Source: Pezicula radicicola
Lineage: Eukaryota; Ascomycota; Leotiomycetes; Helotiales; Dermateaceae
Length of the DNA stretch: 64,000 nt
Reading direction: 5' to 3'
Assembly: GCA_003008705.1 (NCBI GenBank)
Contig: PDUO01000008.1
Location: forward strand, 62,001 to 126,000
Both the position numbers and the translations under genes were made by a program. Positions within the stretch are counted from its first letter, which is position 1. Each line of letters opens with the position of its first letter. The notes below the pieces were generated by a model. The model did no database searches and was not told the DNA's origin. It worked only from the letters and a program-made list of their open reading frames with translations. Positions 32,204-44,200 of the stretch are shown in pieces.

Positions 32204-35200
32204 CTACAATCTCAGCACCACTCCAGTCTCAGCCCAACCAAGAGCGTTCAGTTCTCGAACAGCACAAGCAATACAGCTCCGTCCCCGGCGGCTAATCAAG
32301 GCATTCCAGCCCTTTTCCGCACAAAGTGCACGAACAAGTACTTCCATATCGTTGCCGAAGGTATGTTTCGGTTCCGAGATGGAGATATGCATTGAGCTTA
32401 TGTGTTGTGAAAGCGCCTCGGTGTAAGTGCAGTCAATGACAAGGACCGTTTTGATTGGCCCGCTTGAGGACGGTGAAGGAGAAGGTGACTCTCGGCTACG
32501 GCTTAGAATTGGTGAAAGGAGGGAAGCGAGGGACTGAGACGGAGAAACTAGCAGTACTGATAGTGGGACTTGGCTATAAGAAAATGCCTTGTGCAACGCA
32601 TGTCCTATTTTTATCAGCCATCGAACTTCTATATCAAGCGGTTAATGATTAGGCCTACCAGAAACTGAGCCAGAAACTCTATTCCGGGGTAATTGAAACT
32701 CGGGACTCGTCGGCGAGTTCAGCATTTGGAGGTGACTGGATGGCACACAAGGATGTGCTGTAACGAAAAGCACGTCATGATGGAGAGCATAGCTTAGCTC
32801 TTTTTTTACTTGCCCTTCAATAACGAAGTTCATCATAGCGGAATAAGTCTGTATTTGTGAGGTCTTGCTGACATTGGAGTACGGCGTGGGAACTTCGCGG
32901 GTCGGTGTTGAGTGGACAGAGTCGGTGGATTCAAAGAGCTCGAAGGATTTCAAAGTGATGAAGTAAGTTTGCTGACTTGGATGTTCTTTGGGAATTGTAA
33001 AGTCTCCGGGAAGAACGGACGACGCATCGGCGTCTGCTATGACGTGGCCATCATGCTCAATAGAAGCCTCCTGCCAAATTCGAGGTTTATCGGGAGCTTT
33101 TAACTATTAGTATTGATGTGAAAAATTACGTGTATATCTTAGCAAGGCTGAGCTAAAACACGGGGCAACTAAGCCACCGTACGTCAACGAAAGGATTCAA
33201 CGGCTTACCAGAGACTAAAGTGGTGTCAACGTCGACGTTAACCCATACTTCACCAATAACATTTCGCGGAGTGACATCAGAAGAAACCCAACCCATGCAC
33301 TCGTTGGCTCCTTTTCTAGCCGCAAGGACTCGACCAACAATGCTTGAGGTGCTCCAAAAGCTTCTGTCATAATATATGAAACCACCGTACAGGTTTGTAT
33401 CTTCACCGAGGACTGAAACTGCTCTATCATCATTTTCCAGCAAGGTAGAAATGAGTAGATGACTCATGGCTTCTCCTGGGAGTATCAAGCCACTCAGGTA
33501 TGAGTTTGACAGCCAGCCTGTTGGATTTACCTGCATTGAGATTTTCTGAGGCCTTGAAATACCACGCCGGATTGGTGGCCGTCGATCCGGAAAGTAAGAC
33601 GAAGATGGCTGGCTAGCCGCCGTTAAAGGGGTTCCAACCAACGGAGTCGTGGGCACACTATCAGAAATTCGGATCAGGTTCGCTGAAACCTTTGCAGCTA
33701 GACGCTCGATACGGGGCCACTGTAGCTCTTGCGCAAAATATAATAGTCCAGACAGCTGGCGGTCTTGGTTCCTCCCTCTAAACTGGAAGTTATCCAGATA
33801 GCTCACTCCCGCGTTCTCGTCGTCATCATCACCATCAGACGGTGCTCTGCCTGTCAAGGCTGAAAGCCAACCTCCCGAACTCTTCCTCTCATTCACAGTG
33901 TCTGGCTTTGTCCGTTCAATGCGAATGTTTTCCAACCAAAGCCGCCCAAGGATGAGAGACCACTTCACTTCCTCTGTAACAGAGTTGTCGAAACGTTCAA
34001 GTACCGAAGATCGTGACTTGTTCTGACCTTGATTTTGAGATATAGCATCGAGACGTACGGTAAGCTCACAGGATAAGAGAATTTGCAACAGAAGCCAGAA
34101 ATTCTGGGCATCAGGTTCAACTTGCTCGCCATCGACTGACATGAAATCTTCCGGGTCAGGGTCAGGTGGAGGACCCCAAATGATTTGTCCCAGGCGAATT
34201 CTCCATTCCACAAGACTGAAATCAATCCAGACTCCCGGTGATTCAAGTACGCGGAGTAAGACCTCGATCTGAACTTGAAGACTGTACGGTTCCTCAGCGT
34301 CAAGGACTCTCCGTGGAGGGTGGAGTAATTGAGTGAACAATTCACTGTAGAGCTGCACCTCGGACCGGGTATTCCTGAGAGGATCTTCATGATATGTAGT
34401 GCTGACATTCATTAGGAGCTCAATGAGTGTGGATTCACTGAAAGCCCTCACACCATCCTTGCTATGGATAAACTCAGCCCTGCGGTCTGCGAGTGTGGTC
34501 CCATCTGTAAATTCTTGTTCGTCCTCTTTCAACGCGTCTGCTACTCCCGACTCCAAAGCAGCCTGAAAGCCCATAGTCCCTCTCTCTATTCCTTGCATGC
34601 TTAACATATTTGGTCGCTCCCTGCACCCAGGTATGTAATGTGTTTTCTGCTTCTCATGAAGCTCACTGACTGTTTCTGGGTTCCTACTCAAGTCTCTAGT
34701 TATATGTGGCCATGCCGTCACAGAGCTCCATGCCGCATTTGGAATCTGGATGTGGTCGCTCAAATCTCGAATACTAGCATTGGTGTCCCAGGGAAATGCA
34801 ACTGAAGGGAATGGCTCCCCAGTTTGCTGTTCCTCAGCACGCGAGAAGAACTGAGGAGCACCCTGAAAGAGCTTATGAAGCTCAGATGCACCGATAGGTG
34901 AGATGATGCGGTCGAGCTTCACGGGAGCCTTCGCCGACTCTCCGTTCACAGTACCAGGTGCAGGAGGGGGTGGCAGAGGCTTGTTCGGGTCAGGCATTGG
35001 TGATATGGGCGTGGGAGGCATTGAAGAGAAGTTGATAGGTGATGCTCGGGGATCTGCTACCTGACGAGCGTATTAGAATGTATTCGAGTACTGGATGTAT
35101 TACTGATTTGATGGTGAAAGTAATGATTGGCTTTGAAGAAGCAGAAGAGAATGGATCATAAGAATACCTTTATCTGTGTATTGGGCCGCCGCTTCCCTCC

Positions 35201-35377
35201 CACACTTGATCTCTTAAGCAGACCTCGAAAGAAGTCGCGTTTCGACTGTCTCCTCTGCACCTTCTCATTGTTAACATTATCGACAGTGTCGAGACTGACC
35301 CCACTATCCATTCGGTCTTCCTGCCTGCTATCGCTTCGAATCCTAGAATTCTTGAGAAGGGAGGAAAAGGAAGGCAT
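32204..35377 (-). CDS. Large conserved fungal protein (possibly DUF8004)
   Basis: Four exons on the minus strand: 35377-35168, 35060-33183, 33103-32659 and 32604-32204 (introns 107, 79 and 54 bp), giving 977 residues. Every junction keeps phase and continuous sense, for example NPFVD|LKAPDKPRIWQEAS. The N-terminus (MPSFSSLLKNSRIRSDS...) is basic and Ser-rich, followed by a Pro-rich linker (PPTPISPMPDPNKPLPPPP). The central region contains GAPQFFSRAEEQQTGEPFPSVAF, LIELLMNVSTTYHEDPLRN, a CRERPNM segment and GFIYYDRSFWSTSSIVGRVLAA. The C-terminus has IQTYSAMMNFVIEGQVKKEL, VLFVTAHPC and an AEKGWNALISRRGRSCIACAVRE end. I believe this matches the uncharacterised fungal DUF8004 family, from memory only. 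No catalytic motif is evident. Confidence 0.8.
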
Positions 35378-36457
35378 CTTGGATACATCAAGACAGACCA
35401 AGGCAGCGACAGCAAAGAAAGGTCAAGGTAAAGAAGACGTCCAGGTCAGCAGATGCACTGGACCGGAAACAAGTAAGAGAGACGAGAGATAAGGCATGCC
35501 AACACGACGACGAAGATGTAGGAGTACCCGATGTGAGGCTCCTGTCGTGATAGAGGCACTGTCATTGCTTACTGGTAATAATTTAATGGTACTCGTAATG
35601 GGGACGATACCAGTAGAAGAAGCTGGCTCTTGTGCCTACCGCCTACGTGCCGCCGTTGGCAGGATCCAAAAGCAGGTATTGTTCATTGCCTCGAGCCGGT
35701 TCCAAGTATGCTCTAGCTTCTCGGCCGCTGCTATTTCTATGCCTCGTACAGGTGTAGCACGAGTGGGATGCATCGGATGCACCAGAGTGACGTTAGACCC
35801 CTTGACCCGCGGTGTTGTGGCGTCTTCCAGGTTTGTTGACCAGGTTAAAGGTGGAGTTGGCGCATGCCTGCTGTTTAGTTTCCAGCGCGTGTATTTGTCG
35901 ACAACTCGAATTCCACAATTTCATCCTGTTTCATAACAACACCACCGCTGTACCTACTACTGCACCTACTACTGCACCTTACCACTTGCAATTAATTTTA
36001 TTAATTCTGCATTGTTGTAGGTAGTAGTTGTTACTGTACGGTTGTCGGTTCTCTGCCGAAGAATTTGGAATGGTCTCAGCCTCACTTGCAAGGCGCGGTT
36101 GTCAACGTTATTGGATAGCTGACATACGGTATTGGCTTTAGCATCACTCATAAGTCGGTAGCTCAACGTGGATACTGTAGCCAATCACAATATCTATGGG
36201 ACAATTGCTTTGCACTTTTGAGACGGCGAGGGCTTTGCACTTTTCAAGAGTCTATTTCCTTGGAGAAACTCAAGGGGTTTGGACTACTTTGAAATGCGAT
36301 AAACCACCATCAACTCGGGATAATCACCAACCGATGCGGGTATTCCTTGAACTCCAGACAAAAGTACACCAGTGAAAATGCAACAATGCAATCGAGAGCT
36401 CCTGGAGGACCGTGTTAGTTTGTGCTGCGCAGAGAGAATTGGGGGACAGCCATACAT
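35378..36457. other. Intergenic region
   Basis: Upstream of the large minus-strand gene and downstream of the roadblock gene. A 147-codon plus frame (35496-35936) is Arg/Cys-rich and unsupported. A short direct repeat of CTACTACTGCACC sits near 35,952-35,982. Nothing else is recognised. Confidence 0.45.
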
Positions 36458-36986
36458 CTATGCAGCCGGCGTATCATGAACAACAATGAGAAGATATTTT
36501 GTATCCGGGACAATGACCAATTCGTGTTTCTTCGTTCGAAGTCGTAGTAACTTGACATCGTCCTTTGCAACGTCAGCTTCAAGGCCATATCTCTCGAAAG
36601 TAAGAGTCTCTGACCTCAGAATCCAATTCTTGTACAAGGCCACCAGCTGCATTCATAAAGTTCCAAACCATTGCTGCCAATCCTTCAATGCCCGTCAGTT
36701 CCCTAGATGTAGTGGTCTCCGCAGTACTTGTGCCATTCTTGTCCGATGAGAATGAAGCCGTTGCAGGGCGCACAAGGGAGGTAGTCAACGACCCTGTGGT
36801 CTGCAGTATCACGCCAGTCGATCTCTCGAGAACCACGGTAGCCTTCACTCCATCTTTTTCCGAAAGTCTCGTTAAATTGTCACTCAGGACCTGCGAGGAG
36901 TAGCCGCCGGTCTGTTCTTCATTAGTACAACCGTACATGATCTGGAGATGGGGAAAACTGACGGCGGAGTCTGTCACGGAGGACAT
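36458..36986 (-). CDS. Roadblock/LC7 domain protein
   Basis: Three exons on the minus strand: 36986-36963, 36890-36615 and 36562-36458 (introns 72 and 52 bp, phase 0), giving 134 residues. After a short N-terminus (MSSVTDSA) the single domain reads VLSDNLTRLSEKDGVKATVVLERSTGVILQTTGS. A variable Ser/Thr-rich loop follows, then the helix GIEGLAAMVWNFMNAAGGLVQEL and strands DVKLLRLRTKKHELVIVPD and KYLLIVVHD, the usual alpha/beta order. Members are dynein light chains or subunits of GTPase regulators such as Ragulator-type complexes; this sequence does not decide which. The first exon is only 24 bp and rests on the phase-0 splice that avoids reading the retained intron. It is divergent from ipi1 across 360 bp. 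Confidence 0.85.
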
Positions 36987-37346
36987 CGATAACCTCGCAA
37001 GTGGGACAGAAACAGAAAACGTGGTGCTGAGGGAGAGGGAGAGGGAGTTGATCGAAAAGATCCAGATCTTGAGGGGCTCCAGCAGGAAGGGAATAAGGTG
37101 GGGGAGGAGAGGGTGTTCGTCGTCCTCGAGGTTGGTAGACTCGAGGGGCAGCAACCAGAGCTTCTGCAGCTTCTTCAGCCTCGGGCGCAGGTGGACCTTC
37201 CAGCAGGGGTTCGCTGTCGTTATCGGGGATGGTCCGTGCGCCACCAGCACGATAAGCTCGGTGAACGGAATTTTTAAGCTTCCTAATCTTTTCTTTGAAT
37301 CTTCTCAAACGCTTCATGGTCGGTGTTCTGTTGATTGCTCTTTAAG
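36987..37346. promoter_or_regulatory. Divergent promoter, roadblock gene / ipi1
   Basis: 360 bp separate the two start codons. Open frames run through it on both strands (Pro/Arg-rich), but they have no motif and I treat them as chance. Shared control is inferred from the spacing only. Confidence 0.5.
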
Positions 37347-38980
37347 ATGGGTTCAAGCGCGCGTAAGAAGAAAGAGAAGAAGAAAGATTTCCAGGTAGAA
37401 TTATTTTTCTTGGCGGCCGTCGCAACCACCACAGCATACTGACGCTATTCGCAGAAAGTCAAGCTCAAGGTGGGCAAAACGAAACCCAAGGCCGACAACT
37501 TCACGGATACGAGCTTCAAAGCAAAATGTCAGTTCAATAACGGTCATTCATTATATTGTCATCATTATGGCCATTGTTCTGAGCCGTCGTGGCGGCCCCA
37601 ATACGCAATGAGCCATGGTGGTTCTAGTTGGGGGGTGAGCAGACTCTGTCACTCACTATGCGCGCGACCACTTGCTGCACAGCAGTCGACAACTATACTG
37701 TGGAGAGTCAGGCACATGGCGGAGAGAACTATAGAGCCTGCCATTGAAATCCACCGTCTGGATCTCTGTAGCTAGACTAGTACTTTGGGCTCTCCACAGA
37801 CTCTCTGTCTCCTCCCTCGATGCTACCTAGACGTAGAAAGTCTAGGACTTTTTTTTTGGCACCCAGAGGCTCAGTGTTTAATACTAGGACTATATACTGT
37901 CTGGTCTCTGCAGAAATATATCTTCCAGTTGCTAGGCTCTCCAGCATGGGAAGTCCCCATGTCTTTGGCGGCTGTTTCATTACGCAGTAGAATTCAGTTG
38001 CCAGAAATCAAAGAGGCTTGTCCTCAATATTCACATATCTAGAGTACCTTTCCAACAGCGGCTAACTTCTCACAGCAATTGTTGTAAACCAACAATCACT
38101 CACCACAGAAGCACCATCCACTATCGCACATCTCCACCATTACCTTTCTCTCGCCTCGTCTTCACGATCAGATACACAACGCCGTGATGCCCTCTCCTTC
38201 CTGTCTTCTCAATTATCTTCTAAGCCTGTCAATGAGGCTTTTGGCCTCCCGACCACCATTCTCCTCCCGAAACTCGCACCGCTAATCCTCGATGGCTCAT
38301 CTTCAGTAAGGACCCAACTCATCAAGTTCCTTCAGCTTCTTCCACACAATGATATTGGTCATCTTTCAGAGAAAGTCTTATTATATGTAAGAGCGGGCAT
38401 GACCCATCTCGCTATTGATATCCAGACAGACTCGCTGGCTGTGCTAGAATGGTTGCTTGAAGTTGCGGATGAAGACGTAGTTTCTTGCCCAGGTGGCTGG
38501 GTCAAGACACTCAAATGCTTCATGTCGATGATGGGATGGGCTTCAAGTAAAACAACAACAAATTGGACTACCGCGCCGAAAGCCACTTTTGGAAAGGTTG
38601 GGAAGTCATTTCCGAGACAACTGCTTGTTTTATCACAGTTTCTAAGAGCGGGGTTGGTGGAGTCCAATAAGATTGTAGAGATCATTCCTCGACAATCAAA
38701 TTTCCCACTTACCGATTCGAATGCGCACATGCTACCACGAATTTCAAATCCATACGCCTACCTGAACCTCTTTGGAGCACCAAGAGACGAAGAAGGAGAA
38801 ATGTACGTAGATCGACCAGGTCGACAACGAGTCTTCCACCAACTGTTCGAAGACTCAGTAAGGAAGGGAATCGACAGCGCTGTGAAGGCAGCCGGAGAAG
38901 CTGGTAGGGCTGCTGGGGTTTTGACTAAAGTTCTTAAGGCTGGTATGGAAGACTTTGAAGGAGTTGATGATACCCTATAA
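37347..38980 (+). CDS. ipi1: Pre-rRNA-processing protein Ipi1
   Basis: Three exons: 37347-37394, 37455-37527 and 38076-38980, giving 341 residues. The N-terminus MGSSARKKKEKKKDFQ then KVKLKVGKTKPKADNFTDTSFKAKSIVV is the hallmark of Ipi1/TEX10, and the rest is alpha-helical and HEAT-like: LHHYLSLASSSRSDTQRRDALSFLSSQL, then LAPLILDGSSSVRTQLIKFLQLLP, and LAVLEWLLEVADEDVVSCPGGWVKTLKCF. Ipi1 works with Ipi3 and Rix1 in ITS2 removal from pre-60S particles and associates with the remodeller Rea1 in nucleus and nucleolus. Intron 2 (37528-38075) is 548 bp, about ten times the local norm; its splice (AAA T|CA ATT GTT) keeps phase and restores the conserved KSIVVNQQSL. Confidence 0.93.
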
Positions 38981-40313
38981 AATGGATACGGCTAGTTTGG
39001 AGTTTTGGATTTTATATTTGTGGATACATAGCGAGGGAAAAGTCAATGCATTTATTAGGAGTTCAGTTTTCCAGATTAGCTCAAACTAAGTCCTTCCAAC
39101 AGGCAGTTGCTGTTGGTAATCGTCGTCTCCGGTCTAGTATCTATTACTGAGTGTGTCAGAATTCGGTATTTAATTAGATCGAGGCTTCACACAATCATAT
39201 TTTGAACCATTACTACCGTTAAAACTATCAATTTCCGGAAAAGTACTCCAGAGACAGTAACCTTCTTTACCAAGTTACTGTCAATAAGGGTGAAAATTAA
39301 TAACCAAGCTAGAGGTAGTAGTCTTACTTATTTAGTGAGTTGATACTTTTTTTAAGTTGCGAAATTTGTTTTAAGTTGCCAACTTGTTTTCATTTGAGTT
39401 GCTAACTTGTTTGCCCAAGGAGTCTACATCTAGTGCCAAGCTTGGACGAGTACTTCATATGGTCATAGGCCTTCCCAGGGAGGTCCAATCAGCCTTTGAC
39501 CCTGAGTAAACAATACCTTAGCGGCATAGATCATTTCAACGACTTAAATTATTTTAACGACTCAACTTAGCTTAGCGACTTGGATTATCTTAGCGACTTA
39601 CATCAACTCAGCGACTCAATTCTCGAGCTATCGACCGGCGCGATACTAGAGACGATGCCCAGGACAACACTAGGGCTATGGCATCGGAGGAAGATAGTAA
39701 CAAGGATCCCCTTGTGTTTGCTTTAGCTTAAGTTTTTAGCCTAAAGTAGGGGCAGAAATTGACTCTAGAGCTATACTGATTGACTTGGATTGAAACAAAT
39801 AGGATAAAGGTTGTTGTTAAGATTATCCTTATTGTCATTTATTAGTGTAAAGAATAGCACATTTCATTAGATATAGTAGTTCGAAGATAGAAAGTTGTAA
39901 AGTAACTATGTTGTAGTGCTCACTTTCCCTGTTGTAGATTCGGTCTAGCGATTATGTGTCTTTGTGAAGAGCTTCTGAGTAAATTGGTAGTGCCAAGTCG
40001 TATGCCAAGCTGGGGTCTGATGAGAACGAAACAGCTATTGGTACTTTAAGAAGCACAGGCACAGTTAGCTGCCCTAGAGGATTTAATAACTATTTCCTTT
40101 GCTTGAGTTAATGTATCTTGACTTCACAAGACGTGTTCAATAACATGTTTGACCATTAGCAGTTGTGCAGGCTTGCAAAGATAAGATGTTGGAATAGTGG
40201 CTGAAAGATGTTCTCCCTGAAAGAAGTTACCTAGCTAACATGATTGAACAGTGTGAGGCTTGAAGATATCTTATTGTATTTTTGCTTTGTCTAATTGAGA
40301 ATATAACGACCCT
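38981..40313. other. Convergent intergenic region with repeats
   Basis: It lies between the 3' ends of ipi1 and the Wbp11-type gene. It holds T-rich repeats (TTTAAGTTGCSAA / GAGTTGCTAACTTG near 39,350-39,415), the 18-bp array annotated at 39534-39623, and a short coding-like string (about 39,640-39,725: RDTRDDAQDNTRAMASEED) that resembles the start of a retroelement gag. No intact gene. Confidence 0.5.
39534..39623 (+). repeat. Five tandem 18-bp units
   Basis: Five consecutive 18-bp units start at 39534, 39552, 39570, 39588 and 39606. The shared core is YTYARCGACTYRRMTTA, for example GCTTAGCGACTTGGATTA at 39570. Differences are mostly transitions. 18 bp is six codons, but every frame I tried has stops, so it is either noncoding or a mutated protein repeat. 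Confidence 0.7.
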
Positions 40314-41292
40314 TCAACCATCTTCATCATCAATCTCCTCCATGGCAACAGATCTCGACGTCTGCTGAGTATGATCCTGATTCCTATTTGCATCCTCCTC
40401 CACATCCCCAGCTTTCTTACTACCCAAATACCCAGCCCTCTCAAGCGCATCCGCCTCCTCAGGCTCCACTAACCCACCAGTCCCCTTAACCTTCTCCATC
40501 TTCATCCTCACCGCAGCCGGCATAAAAGCTATAGCCTCCTTCCTCAAATCTCTAATAACCGGCTTAGCCTCATAAGTAACCTTAGCCTCAATAACCGGGT
40601 TCGGCTCCACATGCACAGAACTCTCCGGCCGCGAAGGTAAACCATCAAGATGTGCCCCTCTCCTCTCATTCTGGCCCAAAGGTGTAGAATTCGCATTCGT
40701 GCCTGCCGATCCTCTTTGATGTACCGGCTCTCCCCGACTAGCTGCAATACGTTCCCTACGCTTCTGATACCATTTATCCAGTACTTCCTTTAGAATTGGT
40801 GGTGGCGTATCGCGAGGCATAGGTATACTGCGCACATCCTCCGGAACATCACTCTCACTACTCTCAGCCTCATCATCCCTCCTCCTCTTCCCAAGTACGC
40901 CTCCTCCCCTCCCTCCTCTCTCACTTCCAAACGCACCACCTCCTCGACTAAATTTGGGCGCCGTATCCCCCAGTGCTTCACGAGCCTTCTTTACAGCCTT
41001 AATATCCTTCTCAAGACTCTCGAGGATGGTCTTCTCGTGCGACGTGAGTTTGCCGCCGCTAGATTCAATCGCTTTGAGATCATCGAGTTGTTTTTGGAGA
41101 CGCTCGGGATTGCGACGTGCTAACTTTTCATTCCGCCGCGATTGGGCTTCTGCTTTGCCTATTGGAAAGAAGTTTAGCTACTGAAAATTTGAGTTGAAGG
41201 ACCGAGGGGGGGGAGGTACCTTTCTTGACTGCTTTTGCTTTCTCGGCTTTCCTTTGCGCTTGCGCGGGGTTTATGGACCGTTCTTTGGGCAT
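40314..41292 (-). CDS. Wbp11-type splicing-associated protein
   Basis: Two exons on the minus strand: 41292-41220 and 41158-40314 (intron 61 bp), giving 305 residues. The start MPKERSINPAQAQRKAEKAKAVKKGKAEAQSRRNEKLARRNPERL is the Wbp11 (PF09429) N-terminal domain: a basic, coiled-coil-prone helix. It is followed by LDDLKAIESSGGKLTSHEKTILESLEKDIKAVKKAREALG and a KRRRDDE nuclear-localisation-like stretch. The centre contains SIPMPRDTPPPILKEVLDKWYQKRRER with a proline motif like those that bind WW domains. The C-terminal part has IRDLRKEAIAFMPAAVRMKMEKVKGTGG, conserved in fungal members, and an acidic end (EEIDDEDG). Human WBP11 is a nuclear spliceosome-associated factor; the same role here is inferred. 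Confidence 0.88.
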
Positions 41293-44200
41293 TTTGAATT
41301 GCAGTACTCGGATTTGGTGCGCCTAGTTTTAGCTAGGTGTGCAGGATGGGTAATGTTGAATCGCAAGGGAGCTGGAAAGAAAGTCGTTTTGTGTATTCTG
41401 GTAGAGGTGTAGTTCACTTTTGGTGGCAGAATTGACTCGTTCGGTAGGCGGTGTATAGAATGGAAAAATGGTCCGTAGTCCTTGCCTGCCTCACATCCGA
41501 GCAGGACCTCTGCCAGCCAGAGGTTTTGACGAAAAGTCAACAATGGCCAAAAAATGCTGCTGAGCAGGGATGAAACGATGGAAAAAGTCGAAATTGTATG
41601 GGCTCCATGTCCCCAGATTTTCCTGAAATAATTCTAGAAAATGCGACTGAATATGACCCCAACGAAAGCCTCACATGCAAATTAACGAAATAATAACAAC
41701 TAGCACTATAACAATAGCCTAACCCGCCCTTTATTTGCAAGTATCTCATATTTTAGAAGTATTGGATCGATGGCTACAGTATCTTTTTATTTCTCGTTTT
41801 TCTTTTTTTGTTCTCGCCACTTGTGACTTGTGCTTGATTCCTAGAATGCGGAAGGTATTGTAATTGCTCGCCTTCCTCTTTTTGTTTACACCGTTTGACT
41901 TTGTATTATTAGCAGAGATGGTATTGTTCATGCGACCTGATGGTACTGTGACCACTCGAGAGGCTGCTGTGCGAGCATTCCAAGAATTGACGGCATCTGA
42001 ATCCTCCTGCACAAAAAGTGGTGCATCTATTTGAAATCCCTACGTAGTAATGAGTTACTCCAGTTTCTCGTGTGTAGCGAGAAGTTCGGAGGGGAGATGC
42101 GGGAACAAGTAGTACTGTACTTGAGCTCGATTTAGAATCAGCCGTAGAGTTTTATAATAGCTATTCACTCTTGTATCATTGATTAGCCTGTAGCACATTC
42201 TCTATCTACAAATTCGATCTTCTTTCCTTACCGTCTTTCAGCCTCCTTTCATTTTAAAATTGACTGAAGTGAGCTTCAAGTCTTGAATGCATTACAAGTC
42301 TCACACCAATGTTGGCAAGCAAGAAAGCAACTAATGTAAAATTGACACTTTTCCCATTTTCTATTCATTTACCGGATACGGTATCTAACTGAAGCCTTTC
42401 AAACAACCTTGCGAATTCTGAGCATAAGGTAGTGTATGCGCTACGAGGCAGTTTCGACGCTAAATACCAACTACACCTGACTTGTTTCCGTTCTATCTAG
42501 TGCAAGTCGGTTCTACACTTGGGTTCTTCGTCAGCAAAGTAGTCAGGTACCGTTCTCGTAGCGGAGGTACTTACTTATCTTGAGAGGAAGATTTTTCTCG
42601 GAGATGTCGTCATTCAGTCCAAATCGACATCTAATTTAGCTCGACCGAAATCTATAAAGTCGCAGGCCTGGTACCGGTCAGGTTGCAGCTCAGAAAGTCG
42701 TATTTGGGTGATCATAGCCGTAGCTTATAACCCGCATTATCTTCACCCCAAGCTTTACTGGTCCGAGGACCAGCACCCTGAAGGGACCACGCACCTTCAT
42801 TGTTATTGAAACACGGAGAAACTGATCGGTGATGAAAATGCTCTTGAATTCCGAGTTCTTGCCGTACCAGTGTGCAAACGTGGAACGTGCAACAACCGCT
42901 TTCTGAACCATTCTGAGATCATATTACTGTCCCTCTCGATGATTTCTCGGGATGGCTTCGAGTGTTGCTGTTGGCCGGTGGCACGGTGGCAGGAGTTTTA
43001 TGGAAAAAAGAGGCTGCATAGGCTGAAGGAAGTCCTGGTTTGTGTTAGCATCTGCTGTCTTTTGGAGTTTAAGCTCCAGATGGTATGTTAGAGGCTGTAG
43101 AGATTGAAAAGGAAGACCACCTAGCAGGATGATGTTGGAGGGATGCGAGACCAGAGGTCGAAGGGATCCCTCAGCTTGTTCTTGAATACTGAAAGTTCGC
43201 TATGAACGACGGCAATGAACCTCGGTCTTGTGAAAGCAAGTTGTGGAAAGAGTCATCGAATATGAAGAGAAGTCAAAGAGGACACTCATGAAGCCATCTC
43301 CAAGCTGGAGAGTATATTGTAGTGAGCTTTTTTGTGTTTTGTTGAGTTGGTGATGAAGAGTGATAGAAGTGAGGAGCAGAGATAATGGAAACAACTTATA
43401 GAGAGGTCTTCATGTTTAGTCTAATTACGAGTGGAAGGAGTTCTGAAAGTCATATCAAGGAAGGCACATTTGAAAAGAGTCGAGGAAGGTGAAGAACGAA
43501 GTGCGTCACGAACCAAATGGTCACTGATTTTACAGCGTCTGTTCTACAGTACTGTGAAGGCTTCAAAAGCCGGAGCCATTTTGGGAAAGCACTATAACAA
43601 TTATAACTTTTTGAGTATGATTTTACTGCGCACTGTTATGCCCGGCTGACAAGCAATACTTTAGGTTTTCAAAACAGCTGATGCTTGACTTGAAGTTGGG
43701 ATAAGATATAGTTTTGAGTAGATCAGTAGGTCTCATGAGTTAAGTTGCTCGAATCAAGCAAGCTATAAAATTCCTCTTACTCCTATCTCTATCTTAACCT
43801 CGAATTTTCCTTTCCTTACTTCGACAGAGGGTATTCTAAGACTAGGATTCTAGAAGTTTAGAACTAGTATAGTAGACTTCCTATCCCCTATGTGGTATAT
43901 AACCATTTTGTACAAGGATTAAGCACGCTTCTAAATTTTATATGTAGCGGCTGGAAAACCACAATACAAACTACTGCTTAGTATATTAACACTATTCCTC
44001 TGCTTTTGAATTAGGTAGTAGATCTCCCCCCTTTAAATAGCTATATAAATACAGCTAGTTACGTCCCAAAAGAAGACCTTTCTAGAGGATACAGGCGTTC
44101 ACGTCTCTGTAGTTTAAGCCTTTGGATCCATACCACATAGGAGATAAGATAAAGGAAAGCTTTACAATGTAAAATATAAGCTCACTACTCTATTTTCCTA

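Noticed and set aside
35496..35936. 147-codon plus frame
   Set aside because: Arg/Cys/Val-rich without motif, lying in the promoter side of the large minus-strand gene.
36922..37398. Overlapping long frames on both strands between roadblock and ipi1
   Set aside because: Arg/Pro-rich translations without motifs, covering introns and leaders of two well-supported genes.
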